Below are positions 54,596 through 63,609 of a stretch of DNA of 64,000 nt, piece after piece. The position numbers were made by a program, and so were the translations under genes. Under the pieces are notes generated by a model. It was not told the DNA's origin. It saw nothing but the letters and a program-made list of their open reading frames with translations, and did no database searches. How positions within the stretch are numbered: the stretch's first letter is position 1; every line of letters starts with the position of its first letter. Source of the stretch: Sphingomonas panacisoli (GTDB lineage Bacteria > Pseudomonadota > Alphaproteobacteria > Sphingomonadales > Sphingomonadaceae); the NCBI RefSeq assembly GCF_007859635.1, contig NZ_CP042306.1:2046001-2110000 (forward strand), given 5' to 3'.

Positions 54596-55725
54596 CGCCA
54601 GTTCTTTTTAGTCAGGTCGTAGAGCGCGGTGCCGGCCAGCACGAACGCGCCCGCGCCATAGAATTGAGTGTCGGTACGCGCCACCACGTCCGGCCGATCG
54701 CTGACCTGCTGCACCCAGCCGAGCATGCCGTCGGGCTGGATCGCCTGGCCGAGCGCGGACCAGCCCTTGATCGCGGCAGGCAGATAGGTCTTGCGATCGA
54801 GCAGACCGAGATCGACGCCGCGCGCAAAGGCGTAGACGAAGAACCCCGTACCGCTCGTCTCGGGCAACGCATCGGGACCGTTGTCGAGCAGCGACGGCGC
54901 CCAGTAACCGTTGGGCCGCTGCAGCGTGAGCAAGCGCGCCGCCATTTCGCGGAACAAGGCGACGTAGCCTGCGCGCTCGGGGTCGCGCGGGTCGAGCGTC
55001 TCGATGATCCGCACCAGTCCCGCCATCACCCAGCCGTTGCCACGGCTCCAGAACAGCTTGCGCCCCGCCGCGTCGCGCCGATCGAAGAACCGACTGTCGC
55101 GGAAGAACAGATGCTCGGATGGATCGAACAGATACGCCTTGGTCGCCGCGAACTCCGCGTGCGCGAACCGGGCGTAGCGATCGTCGCCGGTCGCCTTGGC
55201 CAGTTTGAGCATCGTGGGCGGCGCCATGAACAGCGCGTCGCACCAGCACCAGCGCGTCGTGCACGGCGGATCGCCGCCGGCTTCGTTCGGGACGAAAGCC
55301 AGCGCGTTACGCGGCGGGTTCGCCAGCAGATTGTCGAAATAGGCGCGCATCGGCGCGATCGCGGCGTCCCCCGCGCCGTTGCGCGACGCCCACAACCACG
55401 CTTGCCCGATCAGTTGATCGTCGGCGTGGAAGGGCCGGTCGCCGAGCCGCCATTGCTGCCCCTGCCCCAAATCCAGCAAGGTCTTGCGGTAGCGTGGATC
55501 GCGGTCGGCAAGCGCGGTCAGCGCCACCCAGAACGTCGCCTGCTGCCAATCGCGCGGATTGCGCGCGCTCGCGCGGCCCGCGAGCGGAACGCCCACCGTG
55601 TCGCGATGCGCGATCTGCCAATCCGCGACGCGTCTGGTCGCCGCCAAGATATCCGCCGGACGCGGCATCGTGGCCCGCGCGTCGGCCGCGGCGACGATCA
55701 TCAACGGTAGACCCAACGCGATCAT
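54592..55725 (-). CDS. Unsaturated galacturonyl/rhamnogalacturonyl hydrolase, GH105
   Basis: This 377-residue protein has an (alpha/alpha)6 barrel and removes the unsaturated uronate left by pectate or rhamnogalacturonan lyases. Family features are RVADWQIAHRD, DWQQATFWVALTALADRDPRY, HADDQLIGQAWLWA with the catalytic Asp, CWCDALFMAPPTMLKLAKATGDDRY, WSRGNGWVMAGLVR and SGTGFFVYAFARGV. The start at 55725 follows GGGAGAAGG; a GTG seven codons earlier is less likely. It heads the minus-strand operon and is divergent from the TonB receptor at 55979. Confidence 0.93.
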   Translation of the reverse strand: MIALGLPLMIVAAADARATMPRPADILAATRRVADWQIAHRDTVGVPLAGRASARNPRDWQQATFWVALTALADRDPRYRKTLLDLGQGQQWRLGDRPFHADDQLIGQAWLWASRNGAGDAAIAPMRAYFDNLLANPPRNALAFVPNEAGGDPPCTTRWCWCDALFMAPPTMLKLAKATGDDRYARFAHAEFAATKAYLFDPSEHLFFRDSRFFDRRDAAGRKLFWSRGNGWVMAGLVRIIETLDPRDPERAGYVALFREMAARLLTLQRPNGYWAPSLLDNGPDALPETSGTGFFVYAFARGVDLGLLDRKTYLPAAIKGWSALGQAIQPDGMLGWVQQVSDRPDVVARTDTQFYGAGAFVLAGTALYDLTKKNWR

Positions 55726-55855
55726 CGACGCCTTCTCCCTTGCCACGCGGTCCTAATGCATCACTGTCGATCAGGCCGAGTTGTATGTCAATTCAGCGTG
55801 AAGCTATCGTTCTGACAGCTCGAATTGCAACGCTTAGAACCAAAAAATCAAAAGC

Positions 55856-55864
55856 TGTATTACA
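55856..55864. promoter_or_regulatory. FadR/GntR-type operator in the GH105/TonB divergent promoter
   Basis: TGTATTACA matches the FadR-subfamily core TGTAnTACA. It lies 51 bases from the LacI-type operator 55915-55928 in the same gap. Confidence 0.5.
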
Positions 55865-55914
55865 AATTTGCCGATTTTGAGTTGACATCGGGCCGATCTC
55901 GGCGATGCTGGGAC

Positions 55915-55928
55915 TGACACCGGTAGCA
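55915..55928. promoter_or_regulatory. LacI-type operator, ACCGGT class, GH105/TonB divergent promoter
   Basis: TGACACCGGTAGCA keeps both TG and CA ends. It lies 51-64 bases before the TonB receptor start and could serve both directions. Confidence 0.75.
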
Positions 55929-55978
55929 ACGCTCTCGCAAGAGTCGAGCGAATGCCGGGCGATTTAGGGAGGCACCTG

Positions 55979-58900
55979 ATGACGAAAGTTGGATTGCGCA
56001 GTGGCGTAGCGATTGGCGCGTTGCTGATCGCGGCACCGGCCTGGGCGCAAGACGCACCGGCACCGCAGACGAATGCGACGCCGAGCGCGGAGGCTCCTGC
56101 GGTGCCCGACAGCGACATCGTCATCTCCGGCTTCCGCCAATCCTATGCCGACGCCCTGCGCACCAAGCGCGACTCCGCGCAGATCACCGATTCGATTTCG
56201 TCGGACGGTCTCGGTCGCTTCCCCGATCTCAACGTCGGCGAAGCGATCCAGCGCATCCCCGGCGTGCAGATCAACCGCGAGGCCGACGGCCGCGCCGCGA
56301 CGATCAGCCTGCGCGGCCTGCCCGGCACGTTCGCGCGCACGACGCTGAACGGCGCGGGCTTCGCCGATCCGATCCTCAACGGCTCGACGCCGCTCGGCGC
56401 ATTCAACTCGGATATCTTCACGTCGATCACGGTCATCAAGTCGCCGACGGCGGCCGATCTGGCGGGCGGGCTGTCGGGCAATATCGACCTGCGCATCGCT
56501 CCCGCTTTGTCGCGCAAGGAAGGCGGCTTCATCAAGGTTTCGTATGAATACAACACGCTCGGCAAGCTCGGCACGCCCGCGACGACGATCGGCTATAATG
56601 GGCGCCTGAGCGACAATTTCGCGGTGTTCGGCGTGTTCGCCTACAAGCAGGAGAAGTTCCGCCGCGATTCGATCACCGTGAACAGCTGGAACAACAAGCT
56701 CGGCTCGATCCAGGTCGGCAACCAAGCCGTGCCGGGATCCAACCCGGTCTATGACGCGCTGATCGCGCAATATCCCGGCGGCATCTATTACCCCAGCCAG
56801 ACGCGCCAGCTCGTCCGCTTCAATTCGGGCAACCTGTTCACCGGCGCAACCGGCTTCGAATGGAAGCCCACACCCACGCTCAAGATCGGCGCGACGGGGT
56901 TCTACACCCAGCGCAATCTCGACAAGTCGCTGAATTTCCTCCGCTATATCGACGCGGGGCCGGGCAACAACACCAACACCGCACTGACCGCGACCTCGGC
57001 GGTTTCGCACCTAACCCAGATCGGCACGCCCTATCTCGCGACGTCGCCGAGCGGCCAGCGTGCGTACATCAACAGTTTCTCGGCGGAGAACATCAACACG
57101 TTCGACTCGATCCGGTCGGAGCCGGGCAAGCAGCGCACCTATTCGATCACGCCCAAAGTGGAATTCGACAATGACGTCTGGCGGCTGAACGTCCAGGGCA
57201 CCTATTCGCGCGCCAAGGTCGTCTCCAACCAGATCGAGCTCGACATCGTCCAGAACCCGTATCGCAACCTGAACGCGGCGGGGCTGAACGGCATCACCAC
57301 GTCGGTCTATACCGGCGGCACCGATCTGTCGGGCTACACCGCCGTCCTGAACACGCCGAACGCGTCGCACATCCCGGTCGGCGGCTATCCACTGCCCGCG
57401 CCCGCCAACGCGGCGACCCAGAACGGCGCGCAACTGCCTGGTACCGCGGCTGGCACGCTGGGCGACCGGTTCGGCGCGACCGGCACCAACGGCATGAGCG
57501 AGAACCAGCTCGACGCGTTCCAGATCGACCTGACGCGCCGGTTCGAGGGCAACCCGTTCCTTTCCAGCCTGCAGATCGGGTTCCGCTACGAACGCCTCAA
57601 CTACCTCTCAACAGGTTCGCGCAACACCGCATTGGGGGCGAACACCGGCGCCATCACGCAGGCGATGTCGCAGCAATTGTCCTACGCCAGCGACTTTTTC
57701 GGCGGCAAGGCGCCGGGCTACAGCGCGAATTGGCGGACGCTCGACGTCAACCAGGTGCTGGCCGCGATCACCCCGGTCAACACCGCGCCGCGATCGACGA
57801 GCAATCCCAACGGCCTGCCCGCGCAGTTCGCGTTCGACCCGAAGCTGGGCGTTTTCCTGACGCCCTATGGCCTGGTCAACAATTACTGGGATCCGAACTA
57901 TTACAACAACAATTTCAACAACGAAAACAAGATCCTGTCGCTCTACGGCATGGGCAATTTCGACTTCAAGCTCGGTAGTGTACGGATCAGCGGCAATGTC
58001 GGCCTGCGTTACGAACGGACCAAGAATCAGGTCAACGCGCTCGATTGCGCCAATTGCAGCTCGACCAACGCCAACGCGCCGCTGCCGATCAACCACAGCC
58101 TGCTGACACGCACGTTCAATCGCACCTACGATTACTGGCTGCCCTCGGCGATGTTCAAAGCCGAGCTGACGAGCAAGCTGGTGCTGCGTGGTGCCTATTA
58201 CAAAACCTATGTCCGGCCGCAGCCGCGCGACACGACGCCGATCACCTTCGTGCAGGAACCCGTTGCTCCCGTCCCGCCATCGGTCGTGCCGACGGTGTCG
58301 CCCTCCTACACCGTCACGCTCGGCGCGCCGTCGCTCAAGCCCTATACCGCGACGTCGTTCGACGCCTCGCTCGAATGGTATAACCGATCGGGCAGCATCA
58401 TCGCGATCGCCGCCTACCAGAAGAACGTGAAGGGCTATATCGGGCCGATCACCGACAAGAACGTGCTGTGTCCGGCCGACGGCCGTTTCAACGGCATCGA
58501 CTACGGCCTGGGCGCTCTACAGGTCGTCGGTCCCAACTGCCGCACCACGCGCACGTTCATCAATCCGGCCGGCGCGCAGGAAACCGCGGTAGTGCTCGTC
58601 ACGGGCAACATCAACCAGTCGCCGATCCGGGTCCGCGGTCTGGAATTCTCGATCCAGCAGAATTTCGATTTCCTGCCTGGCTTCCTCAAGGATTTCGGTG
58701 CCGCCGCCAACTATTCCTACACGACGATCTCGGGGACCGACGTGAACGGCAACAAGGTCACGTTGCCGAGCGTGTCGAAGCACAACATCAACCTGATCGG
58801 CTTCTACGAAACCAAGCTGTTCGGCGTGCGCGTGGTGTTCAACCGTCGCGGCAAATACGACCTCGCCGCGGGCAACAGCTTCGTGGGCGATGCGCGCTCC

Positions 58901-59086
58901 GTGAAGGCACGCAGCCAGCTCGACGCCTCCGCGACGCTCAACATCACGAAGTGGATCTCGCTGTCGGTCGATGCATTCAACCTTACCGATGCGACTCGGT
59001 CGGAATATGAGAGCGACCCAATGCTGCCGCGGCGTATCGACTATGACGGCCGGACGTTCCAGGCGACGATACGGGCATCGTTCTGA
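55979..59086 (+). CDS. TonB-dependent receptor, oligosaccharide type (TIGR01782-like)
   Basis: This 1035-residue receptor has leader MTKVGLRSGVAIGALLIAAPAWAQ, read from 55979 behind TTAGGGAGG. The plug has DIVISGFRQSYADALRTKRDSAQ and LGRFPDLNVGEAIQRIPGVQINREADGRAATISLRGL, the carbohydrate-receptor signature. The barrel ends FQATIRASF. It is paired with GH105 across a divergent promoter and followed by ManD (82-base gap), so it probably imports uronic-acid oligosaccharides, possibly a different set from the receptor at 39649. Confidence 0.94.
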   Translation: MTKVGLRSGVAIGALLIAAPAWAQDAPAPQTNATPSAEAPAVPDSDIVISGFRQSYADALRTKRDSAQITDSISSDGLGRFPDLNVGEAIQRIPGVQINREADGRAATISLRGLPGTFARTTLNGAGFADPILNGSTPLGAFNSDIFTSITVIKSPTAADLAGGLSGNIDLRIAPALSRKEGGFIKVSYEYNTLGKLGTPATTIGYNGRLSDNFAVFGVFAYKQEKFRRDSITVNSWNNKLGSIQVGNQAVPGSNPVYDALIAQYPGGIYYPSQTRQLVRFNSGNLFTGATGFEWKPTPTLKIGATGFYTQRNLDKSLNFLRYIDAGPGNNTNTALTATSAVSHLTQIGTPYLATSPSGQRAYINSFSAENINTFDSIRSEPGKQRTYSITPKVEFDNDVWRLNVQGTYSRAKVVSNQIELDIVQNPYRNLNAAGLNGITTSVYTGGTDLSGYTAVLNTPNASHIPVGGYPLPAPANAATQNGAQLPGTAAGTLGDRFGATGTNGMSENQLDAFQIDLTRRFEGNPFLSSLQIGFRYERLNYLSTGSRNTALGANTGAITQAMSQQLSYASDFFGGKAPGYSANWRTLDVNQVLAAITPVNTAPRSTSNPNGLPAQFAFDPKLGVFLTPYGLVNNYWDPNYYNNNFNNENKILSLYGMGNFDFKLGSVRISGNVGLRYERTKNQVNALDCANCSSTNANAPLPINHSLLTRTFNRTYDYWLPSAMFKAELTSKLVLRGAYYKTYVRPQPRDTTPITFVQEPVAPVPPSVVPTVSPSYTVTLGAPSLKPYTATSFDASLEWYNRSGSIIAIAAYQKNVKGYIGPITDKNVLCPADGRFNGIDYGLGALQVVGPNCRTTRTFINPAGAQETAVVLVTGNINQSPIRVRGLEFSIQQNFDFLPGFLKDFGAAANYSYTTISGTDVNGNKVTLPSVSKHNINLIGFYETKLFGVRVVFNRRGKYDLAAGNSFVGDARSVKARSQLDASATLNITKWISLSVDAFNLTDATRSEYESDPMLPRRIDYDGRTFQATIRASF

Positions 59087-59168
59087 CGCGTCGTCCGTTC
59101 TCAAGCGGGCCGAGCGACGATCGTCGTCCGGCCGGTGACGGACAGGTTGAAGGTATAAGGGGAATTTG

Positions 59169-60380
59169 ATGCTCAGGATCACCGGGGCTAAAGTGATTGT
59201 CAGCTGCCCGGGGCGGAACTTCGTCACGCTGAAGATCGAAACGAGCGACGGCGTCTACGGCCTGGGCGACGCGACGCTCAACGGCCGCGAACTGTCGGTC
59301 GTCAGCTACCTGACTGATCATGTCATCCCCTGCCTGATCGGCCGCGACGCGCACCGCATCGAGGACATCTGGCAGTATCTCTACAAGGGCGCGTACTGGC
59401 GGCGCGGGCCGGTGACGATGAGCGCGATCGCGGCGGTCGATACCGCGCTGTGGGATATCAAGGCCAAGGTCGCCGGGCTACCGCTCTACCAGTTGCTCGG
59501 CGGCGCATCGCGCGAGGGCGTGATGGTCTACGGCCATGCAAACGGCACGACGATCGAGGAGACGGTCGAGGCGGCGCGGCGCTATCAGGCCGAAGGATAC
59601 AAGGCGATCCGCCTGCAGTCGGGCGTGCCAGGACTGGCATCGACCTATGGCGTGTCGAACGACCGCTATTTCTACGAGCCCGCCAATGGCAACACTCCGC
59701 ATGAAAATGTGTGGTCGACCGAGAAATATCTCCGCTCGGTCCCGCCGTTGTTCGAAGCGGCACGCGAGGCGCTGGGCTGGGATGTCCACCTTCTCCACGA
59801 CGCGCACCATCGGCTGACCCCGATCGAGGCCGGGCGACTGGGACGCGAGCTCGAACCGTTTCGCCCGTTCTGGCTGGAGGACGCGACGCCCGCGGAGAAC
59901 CCCGACGGCTTCCGCTTGATCCGCCAGCACACCACCACCCCGCTCGCAGTGGGCGAAGTATTCAACTCGATCTGGGACGCCAAGCAGCTGATCGAGGAAC
60001 AGTTGATCGATTATATCCGCACGACAGTCGTCCACGCCGGCGGGATCACGCATCTGCGCCGCATCGCGAGCTTCGCCGATCTGTACCAGGTTCGCACCGG
60101 GTGCCACGGCGCGACCGACCTGTCGCCGGTGTGCATGGCGGCAGCGCTGCACTTCGGGCTGTCGGTGCCCAATTTCGGCGTGCAGGAATATATGCGGCAC
60201 ACCGAATTGACCGATCAGGTCTTCCCCCACGCCTACACGTTCGAAAACGGCATGATGCATCCGGGCGATGCGATCGGGCTGGGCGTCGAGATCGACGAGG
60301 ATCTCGCCGCGAAGCACGAATACAAGCGCGCGTATCTGCCGGTGAACCGGCTCGAAGACGGTACGATGTGGAGCTGGTGA
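59169..60380 (+). CDS. manD: D-mannonate dehydratase, ManD type (enolase superfamily)
   Basis: This 403-residue enzyme converts mannonate to KDG in glucuronate catabolism. It aligns by eye along its whole length with the Novosphingobium Man[53 protein letters not shown]. The catalytic Arg148 and Tyr160 in [15 protein letters not shown], and His213 in LLHDAHHR, are kept. Metal-ligand regions [10 protein letters not shown] and AVGEVFN are also present. The ATG at 59169 is used; a TTG lies one codon earlier. It is five bases before the LacI gene. Confidence 0.95.
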   Translation: MLRITGAKVIVSCPGRNFVTLKIETSDGVYGLGDATLNGRELSVVSYLTDHVIPCLIGRDAHRIEDIWQYLYKGAYWRRGPVTMSAIAAVDTALWDIKAKVAGLPLYQLLGGASREGVMVYGHANGTTIEETVEAARRYQAEGYKAIRLQSGVPGLASTYGVSNDRYFYEPANGNTPHENVWSTEKYLRSVPPLFEAAREALGWDVHLLHDAHHRLTPIEAGRLGRELEPFRPFWLEDATPAENPDGFRLIRQHTTTPLAVGEVFNSIWDAKQLIEEQLIDYIRTTVVHAGGITHLRRIASFADLYQVRTGCHGATDLSPVCMAAALHFGLSVPNFGVQEYMRHTELTDQVFPHAYTFENGMMHPGDAIGLGVEIDEDLAAKHEYKRAYLPVNRLEDGTMWSW

Positions 60381-60384
60381 CGCG

Positions 60385-61428
60385 ATGGGCGGTCCCTCCC
60401 CTGTACCGGCGCGATCCCGCGGCAATCTGACGATCAACGACGTTGCGCGCGTGGCCGGCGTGTCGAAGAAGACCGTCAGCCGCGTCATCAACCGCGAGAC
60501 GCAGCTCAAAGCGCGGACCCGCGAGCATGTCGAAGGCGTGATCGCGATGTTGGGCTACACGCCTAACCCCCAGGCGCGCGCGCTTGCCCTGGGTCGCAAC
60601 TTCCTGATCGGGCTGGTCCACGACAACCCAAACGCGCAGACGGTGATGAGCGTCCAGCAGGGCATATTGGAAGCGCTGCGCGACACCGAGTTCGAAATGA
60701 TTGTCCGCCCGCTCGATCGCGGATCACCGACGATGCTCGACGAGTTCCGCGACTTCATCGAGCGCCAGCGGCTGTTCGGCGTCGTACTGATGCCGCCGAT
60801 CAGCGAGAACGACATGCTCGCGCGGCTCTGCGAGGAGGCCGGTTGCCGCTATGTGCGGATGGGGTCGACCGCGCTCGACACGCCCGACCGCATGGTCGCC
60901 TCCAACGACCGCGAAGGCGTGCGTACGGCGACCGACTATCTGATCGGGCTCGGCCATCGCCGCATCGCGCTGATCGCCGGTCCGCAGGGTTTCCGATCGG
61001 CGCGCGAACGCCGGATGGGGTTCGAACAAGCGTTGGGCGATGCCGGGATTGCGCTGCCGTCGTCCTGGGTGGCGGAAGGCGATTATCTGTTCGGTTCGGG
61101 TGTCGCCGCCGCCGAGCGACTGTTCGCGCTCGAGCCGCGACCGACCGCGATTTTCTCGTGCAACGACGAAATGGCCGCCGGCGCGATCCACGCCGCCCGC
61201 GCGCAGGGACTGGACGTGCCAGGCGACCTGTCGGTGATCGGGTTCGACGACAATCCGATCGCCGCGCATATGTGGCCGCCGATCACGACGGTGCGCTGGC
61301 CGATCGCCTCGATGGCGCGATCGGCGGCGCTGAAGCTGGTGTTCGAGCGCAGCCAAGACGGCGCGGACGAGCCGTCGCTTTTCCTGTCGACGCTCATTCG
61401 CCGCGGATCGGTGGGAACGCCACGATGA
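60385..61428 (+). CDS. LacI-family regulator of uronate catabolism (paralogue B)
   Basis: This 347-residue repressor is a close paralogue of the one at 30237. Shared segments include TINDVARxAGVSKKTVSRVIN, NPQARALALxRNFLIGLVHDNPNAQ, RQRLFGVVLxPPISEND and GPxGFRSARERRxGF. The recognition helix is identical, so both should read the same ACCGGT operators. It is co-transcribed with manD (4-base gap) and overlaps the alginate-lyase-fold gene by four bases (ATGA). Effector-domain differences suggest a different inducer. Confidence 0.93.
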   Translation: MGGPSPVPARSRGNLTINDVARVAGVSKKTVSRVINRETQLKARTREHVEGVIAMLGYTPNPQARALALGRNFLIGLVHDNPNAQTVMSVQQGILEALRDTEFEMIVRPLDRGSPTMLDEFRDFIERQRLFGVVLMPPISENDMLARLCEEAGCRYVRMGSTALDTPDRMVASNDREGVRTATDYLIGLGHRRIALIAGPQGFRSARERRMGFEQALGDAGIALPSSWVAEGDYLFGSGVAAAERLFALEPRPTAIFSCNDEMAAGAIHAARAQGLDVPGDLSVIGFDDNPIAAHMWPPITTVRWPIASMARSAALKLVFERSQDGADEPSLFLSTLIRRGSVGTPR

Positions 61429-62477
61429 GATGGACGACAGCCTTGTTCGCCAGTGTCGCCGTGGTGGCACCCGTCCAGGCATCCGCCGCGTCCGATTATG
61501 CCGTGCTCGGCCCGCGCTTCGCGGCCGGTAAGGCGGGCAGCGATGTCGGTCGCGCCATCATCGCTCGCGCTCACGCCGCCCTCACGCGGCCGCCCGGCGC
61601 GATCCCCAGGCTCCACACGGAGGGGACGCTGCCTGGCAAGGGCATTCGCGAGATCAGCCTGGTCGCCAAGCGCGACCAGCCGATCGTGCTCGACCTGGCG
61701 ATGGCGTGGCGACTGACCGGCGACCGCGCATTCCTCGCCCAGGCCGGCCGCTATCTCGATGCCTGGGCGAGCATCTATGAGGTGTCGCTCAATCCGATCG
61801 ACGAGACCGGGTTCGACACGCTGATGATGGCCTACGACCTAAGCCGTGCCGATCTGCCCGCCGACCAGCGCGCGCGGATCGATGCGTTCTGGCGACGGAT
61901 GGCGACAGGGTATCTCGAGGCGATGGACTCGCCCGCGCTCGGCCATGCCAACACCAACTGGCAGAGCCACCGCGTGAAGCTGGCGACGATGGCGGCGTTC
62001 GAGACCGGCGACCGCGCACTGATCGATCGCGCGCGTGCCGCCTATCGCAACCAGATCGCGGCAAACCTGCGCGCCGACGGCTCGACCTTCGATTTCGAGG
62101 AACGCGACGCGTTGCACTACGTCACCTACGATCTCGAACCGCTGATGATGGCCGCGCTCGCCGCCAACGCGCATGGCGAGGATTGGTATAGCTGGGCCGC
62201 GCCGAGCGGGGCCAGCCTGCCGAAATCGCTCGATTGGCTCGCCCAGTTCGCGAACGGCACGCGCACGCATATCGAGTTCGCCAATTCCAAGGTCCAGTTC
62301 GACCGCGACCGCGCTGCCGCGGGGCAGGACGAATACGCGCCGCATCCGTGGAAGCCCGAGGCCGCTCTAGACACGTTCTGGACCGCGCGGCTGCTCGATC
62401 GGCGGTTCGCGCCATTGGCCAACACGCTCGCCGCGAACGCCAAGCGGCTGCCGGCCGCCTGGCTCACGCTATATTGA
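61425..62477 (+). CDS. Exported alginate-lyase-superfamily protein, short form
   Basis: This 350-residue protein has leader MRWTTALFASVAVVAPVQASA. The helical toroid has LVAKRDQPIVLDLAMAWRLTGDRAFLAQAGRYLDAWA, NPIDETGFDTLMMAYDL, the conserved HANTNWQSHRVKLATMAAF (Asn-Trp-x-Ser-His) and DFEERDALHYVTYDLEPL. These fit the PF05426 alginate lyase fold. It is shorter than the paralogue at 51462. It is coupled to the LacI gene upstream and convergent with DUF4861. Activity on unsaturated or short uronate oligomers is an inference. Confidence 0.85.
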   Translation: MRWTTALFASVAVVAPVQASAASDYAVLGPRFAAGKAGSDVGRAIIARAHAALTRPPGAIPRLHTEGTLPGKGIREISLVAKRDQPIVLDLAMAWRLTGDRAFLAQAGRYLDAWASIYEVSLNPIDETGFDTLMMAYDLSRADLPADQRARIDAFWRRMATGYLEAMDSPALGHANTNWQSHRVKLATMAAFETGDRALIDRARAAYRNQIAANLRADGSTFDFEERDALHYVTYDLEPLMMAALAANAHGEDWYSWAAPSGASLPKSLDWLAQFANGTRTHIEFANSKVQFDRDRAAAGQDEYAPHPWKPEAALDTFWTARLLDRRFAPLANTLAANAKRLPAAWLTLY

Positions 62478-62485
62478 AGTAAGCG

Positions 62486-63427
62486 TCACCGGCGCGGGTC
62501 GAAGTCCGGCTGTTGTGCATTCACATAGGCTTGCCATTCGGCCTTGGTGTGGAAATCGAGCCCTCTGCTCCACGCCCCGCCGGTATAATAGACGAACGGC
62601 TTGCCCGGTGTGACGCGCACCAGCACCAGGTAGTTGTCGAAATCCTGCGTGAACCCGACGATCGCTGCGGGATCGACCATGACCGCGACGCCCATCGCGC
62701 CCTTGTCGGGCTCCTCGCCGCTCCACCACGTCATCCGACCGCGCGCGCGATCGGTCACTAAGGTCCCGATGTCGGTAAGCGATACGGCATGCTTGTTGAT
62801 GCCGATCCCGACGATCAGTTCGCCGGGGCGGCTCGACGTCATCGTCGAGACCATCCGGGTGAAGTTCATCCCCACCGGCAGCGTGAAGCGCCGCGTCTCG
62901 GTCACCGTCCGCGCCGTATCGACCGGCCAAGCCGCGTAGTTGACGTCGAACGACGCGACGTCCGGCCCGTTCTTGAGGATGCGATAGCTGCGATAGTTGC
63001 GCGATACCCAGAGCTTGTTGTCATACCAGATGCCGAGCCCGCCGCCGCCGCGCGACGTGCCGACTTCGAAGAAATCGAGCCCTTCGCCATGATAGCGATG
63101 CTGGTCGCCGCCGTGTAGCTGGCGCTCCATGAACGGCCAGCGCACGTTCTTCCCCCAGACGTCGATGCCCGACGACGATGGCGGTTGCTCCTTTTCGAGC
63201 GCACGGCCGTAAATGCGATGCGCGATGCGGTCGTTTTCGAACAGCAGATCGTCGAACCGATACGGCGCCAGCGCGACGGTCGCGCGCGGGGCGCGGGCGG
63301 CGCCGACCGGTGCGGGTAGCGGATCCACGACAGCGGGCATGGCAGGCGTGGCGCTGTCTTGCGAACGAACTGGACTGCCAATCGCGGCCAACAGAAGCGA
63401 GAATGTCACTAGGTTGATGCGCTTCAC
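62486..63427 (-). CDS. Exported DUF4861-family protein
   Basis: This 313-residue protein starts at a GTG (63427) behind GGAGG, giving the leader VKRINLVTFSLLLAAIGSPVRSQ. Longer frames lack a leader. The family signature includes YRFDDLLFENDRIAHRIYG, GIDVWGKNVRWPFMERQL, HRYHGEGLDFFEVGTSRGGGGLGIWYDNKLW and the C-terminal PFVYYTGGAWSRGLDFHTKAEW. DUF4861 proteins are regularly found with GH105/GH88 enzymes in pectin and ulvan loci, and their activity is poorly defined. A FadR-type site lies upstream at 63472-63482. Confidence 0.87.
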   Translation of the reverse strand: MKRINLVTFSLLLAAIGSPVRSQDSATPAMPAVVDPLPAPVGAARAPRATVALAPYRFDDLLFENDRIAHRIYGRALEKEQPPSSSGIDVWGKNVRWPFMERQLHGGDQHRYHGEGLDFFEVGTSRGGGGLGIWYDNKLWVSRNYRSYRILKNGPDVASFDVNYAAWPVDTARTVTETRRFTLPVGMNFTRMVSTMTSSRPGELIVGIGINKHAVSLTDIGTLVTDRARGRMTWWSGEEPDKGAMGVAVMVDPAAIVGFTQDFDNYLVLVRVTPGKPFVYYTGGAWSRGLDFHTKAEWQAYVNAQQPDFDPRR

Positions 63428-63471
63428 CGCTGCCTCCACGAACCTGTCGCTCGCGGCTAGCAGATGCATTG

Positions 63472-63482
63472 TTGTAATACAA
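63472..63482. promoter_or_regulatory. FadR/GntR-type operator upstream of DUF4861
   Basis: TTGTAATACAA is a perfect palindrome around a central A and fits the FadR-subfamily core. It lies 45-55 bases before the GTG start. Confidence 0.6.
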
Positions 63483-63609
63483 CTTTTGGCGATAGCGCAA
63501 AACGGCAGCATGGTGGTCGCGCGATCTGCGGCTGAGGCATTGGGTAGCCGATAACTGCCGTCCTTCTTGCGGCTCATCCAGCTACCAGAGAGGGTTACAC
63601 TGTGCCGGC

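Noticed and set aside
5489..63482. CRISPR arrays, tRNA, rRNA, insertion sequences or prophage
   Set aside because: No regularly spaced direct repeats, cloverleaf-like sequences, transposase motifs or phage genes were recognised; absence is judged by eye only.
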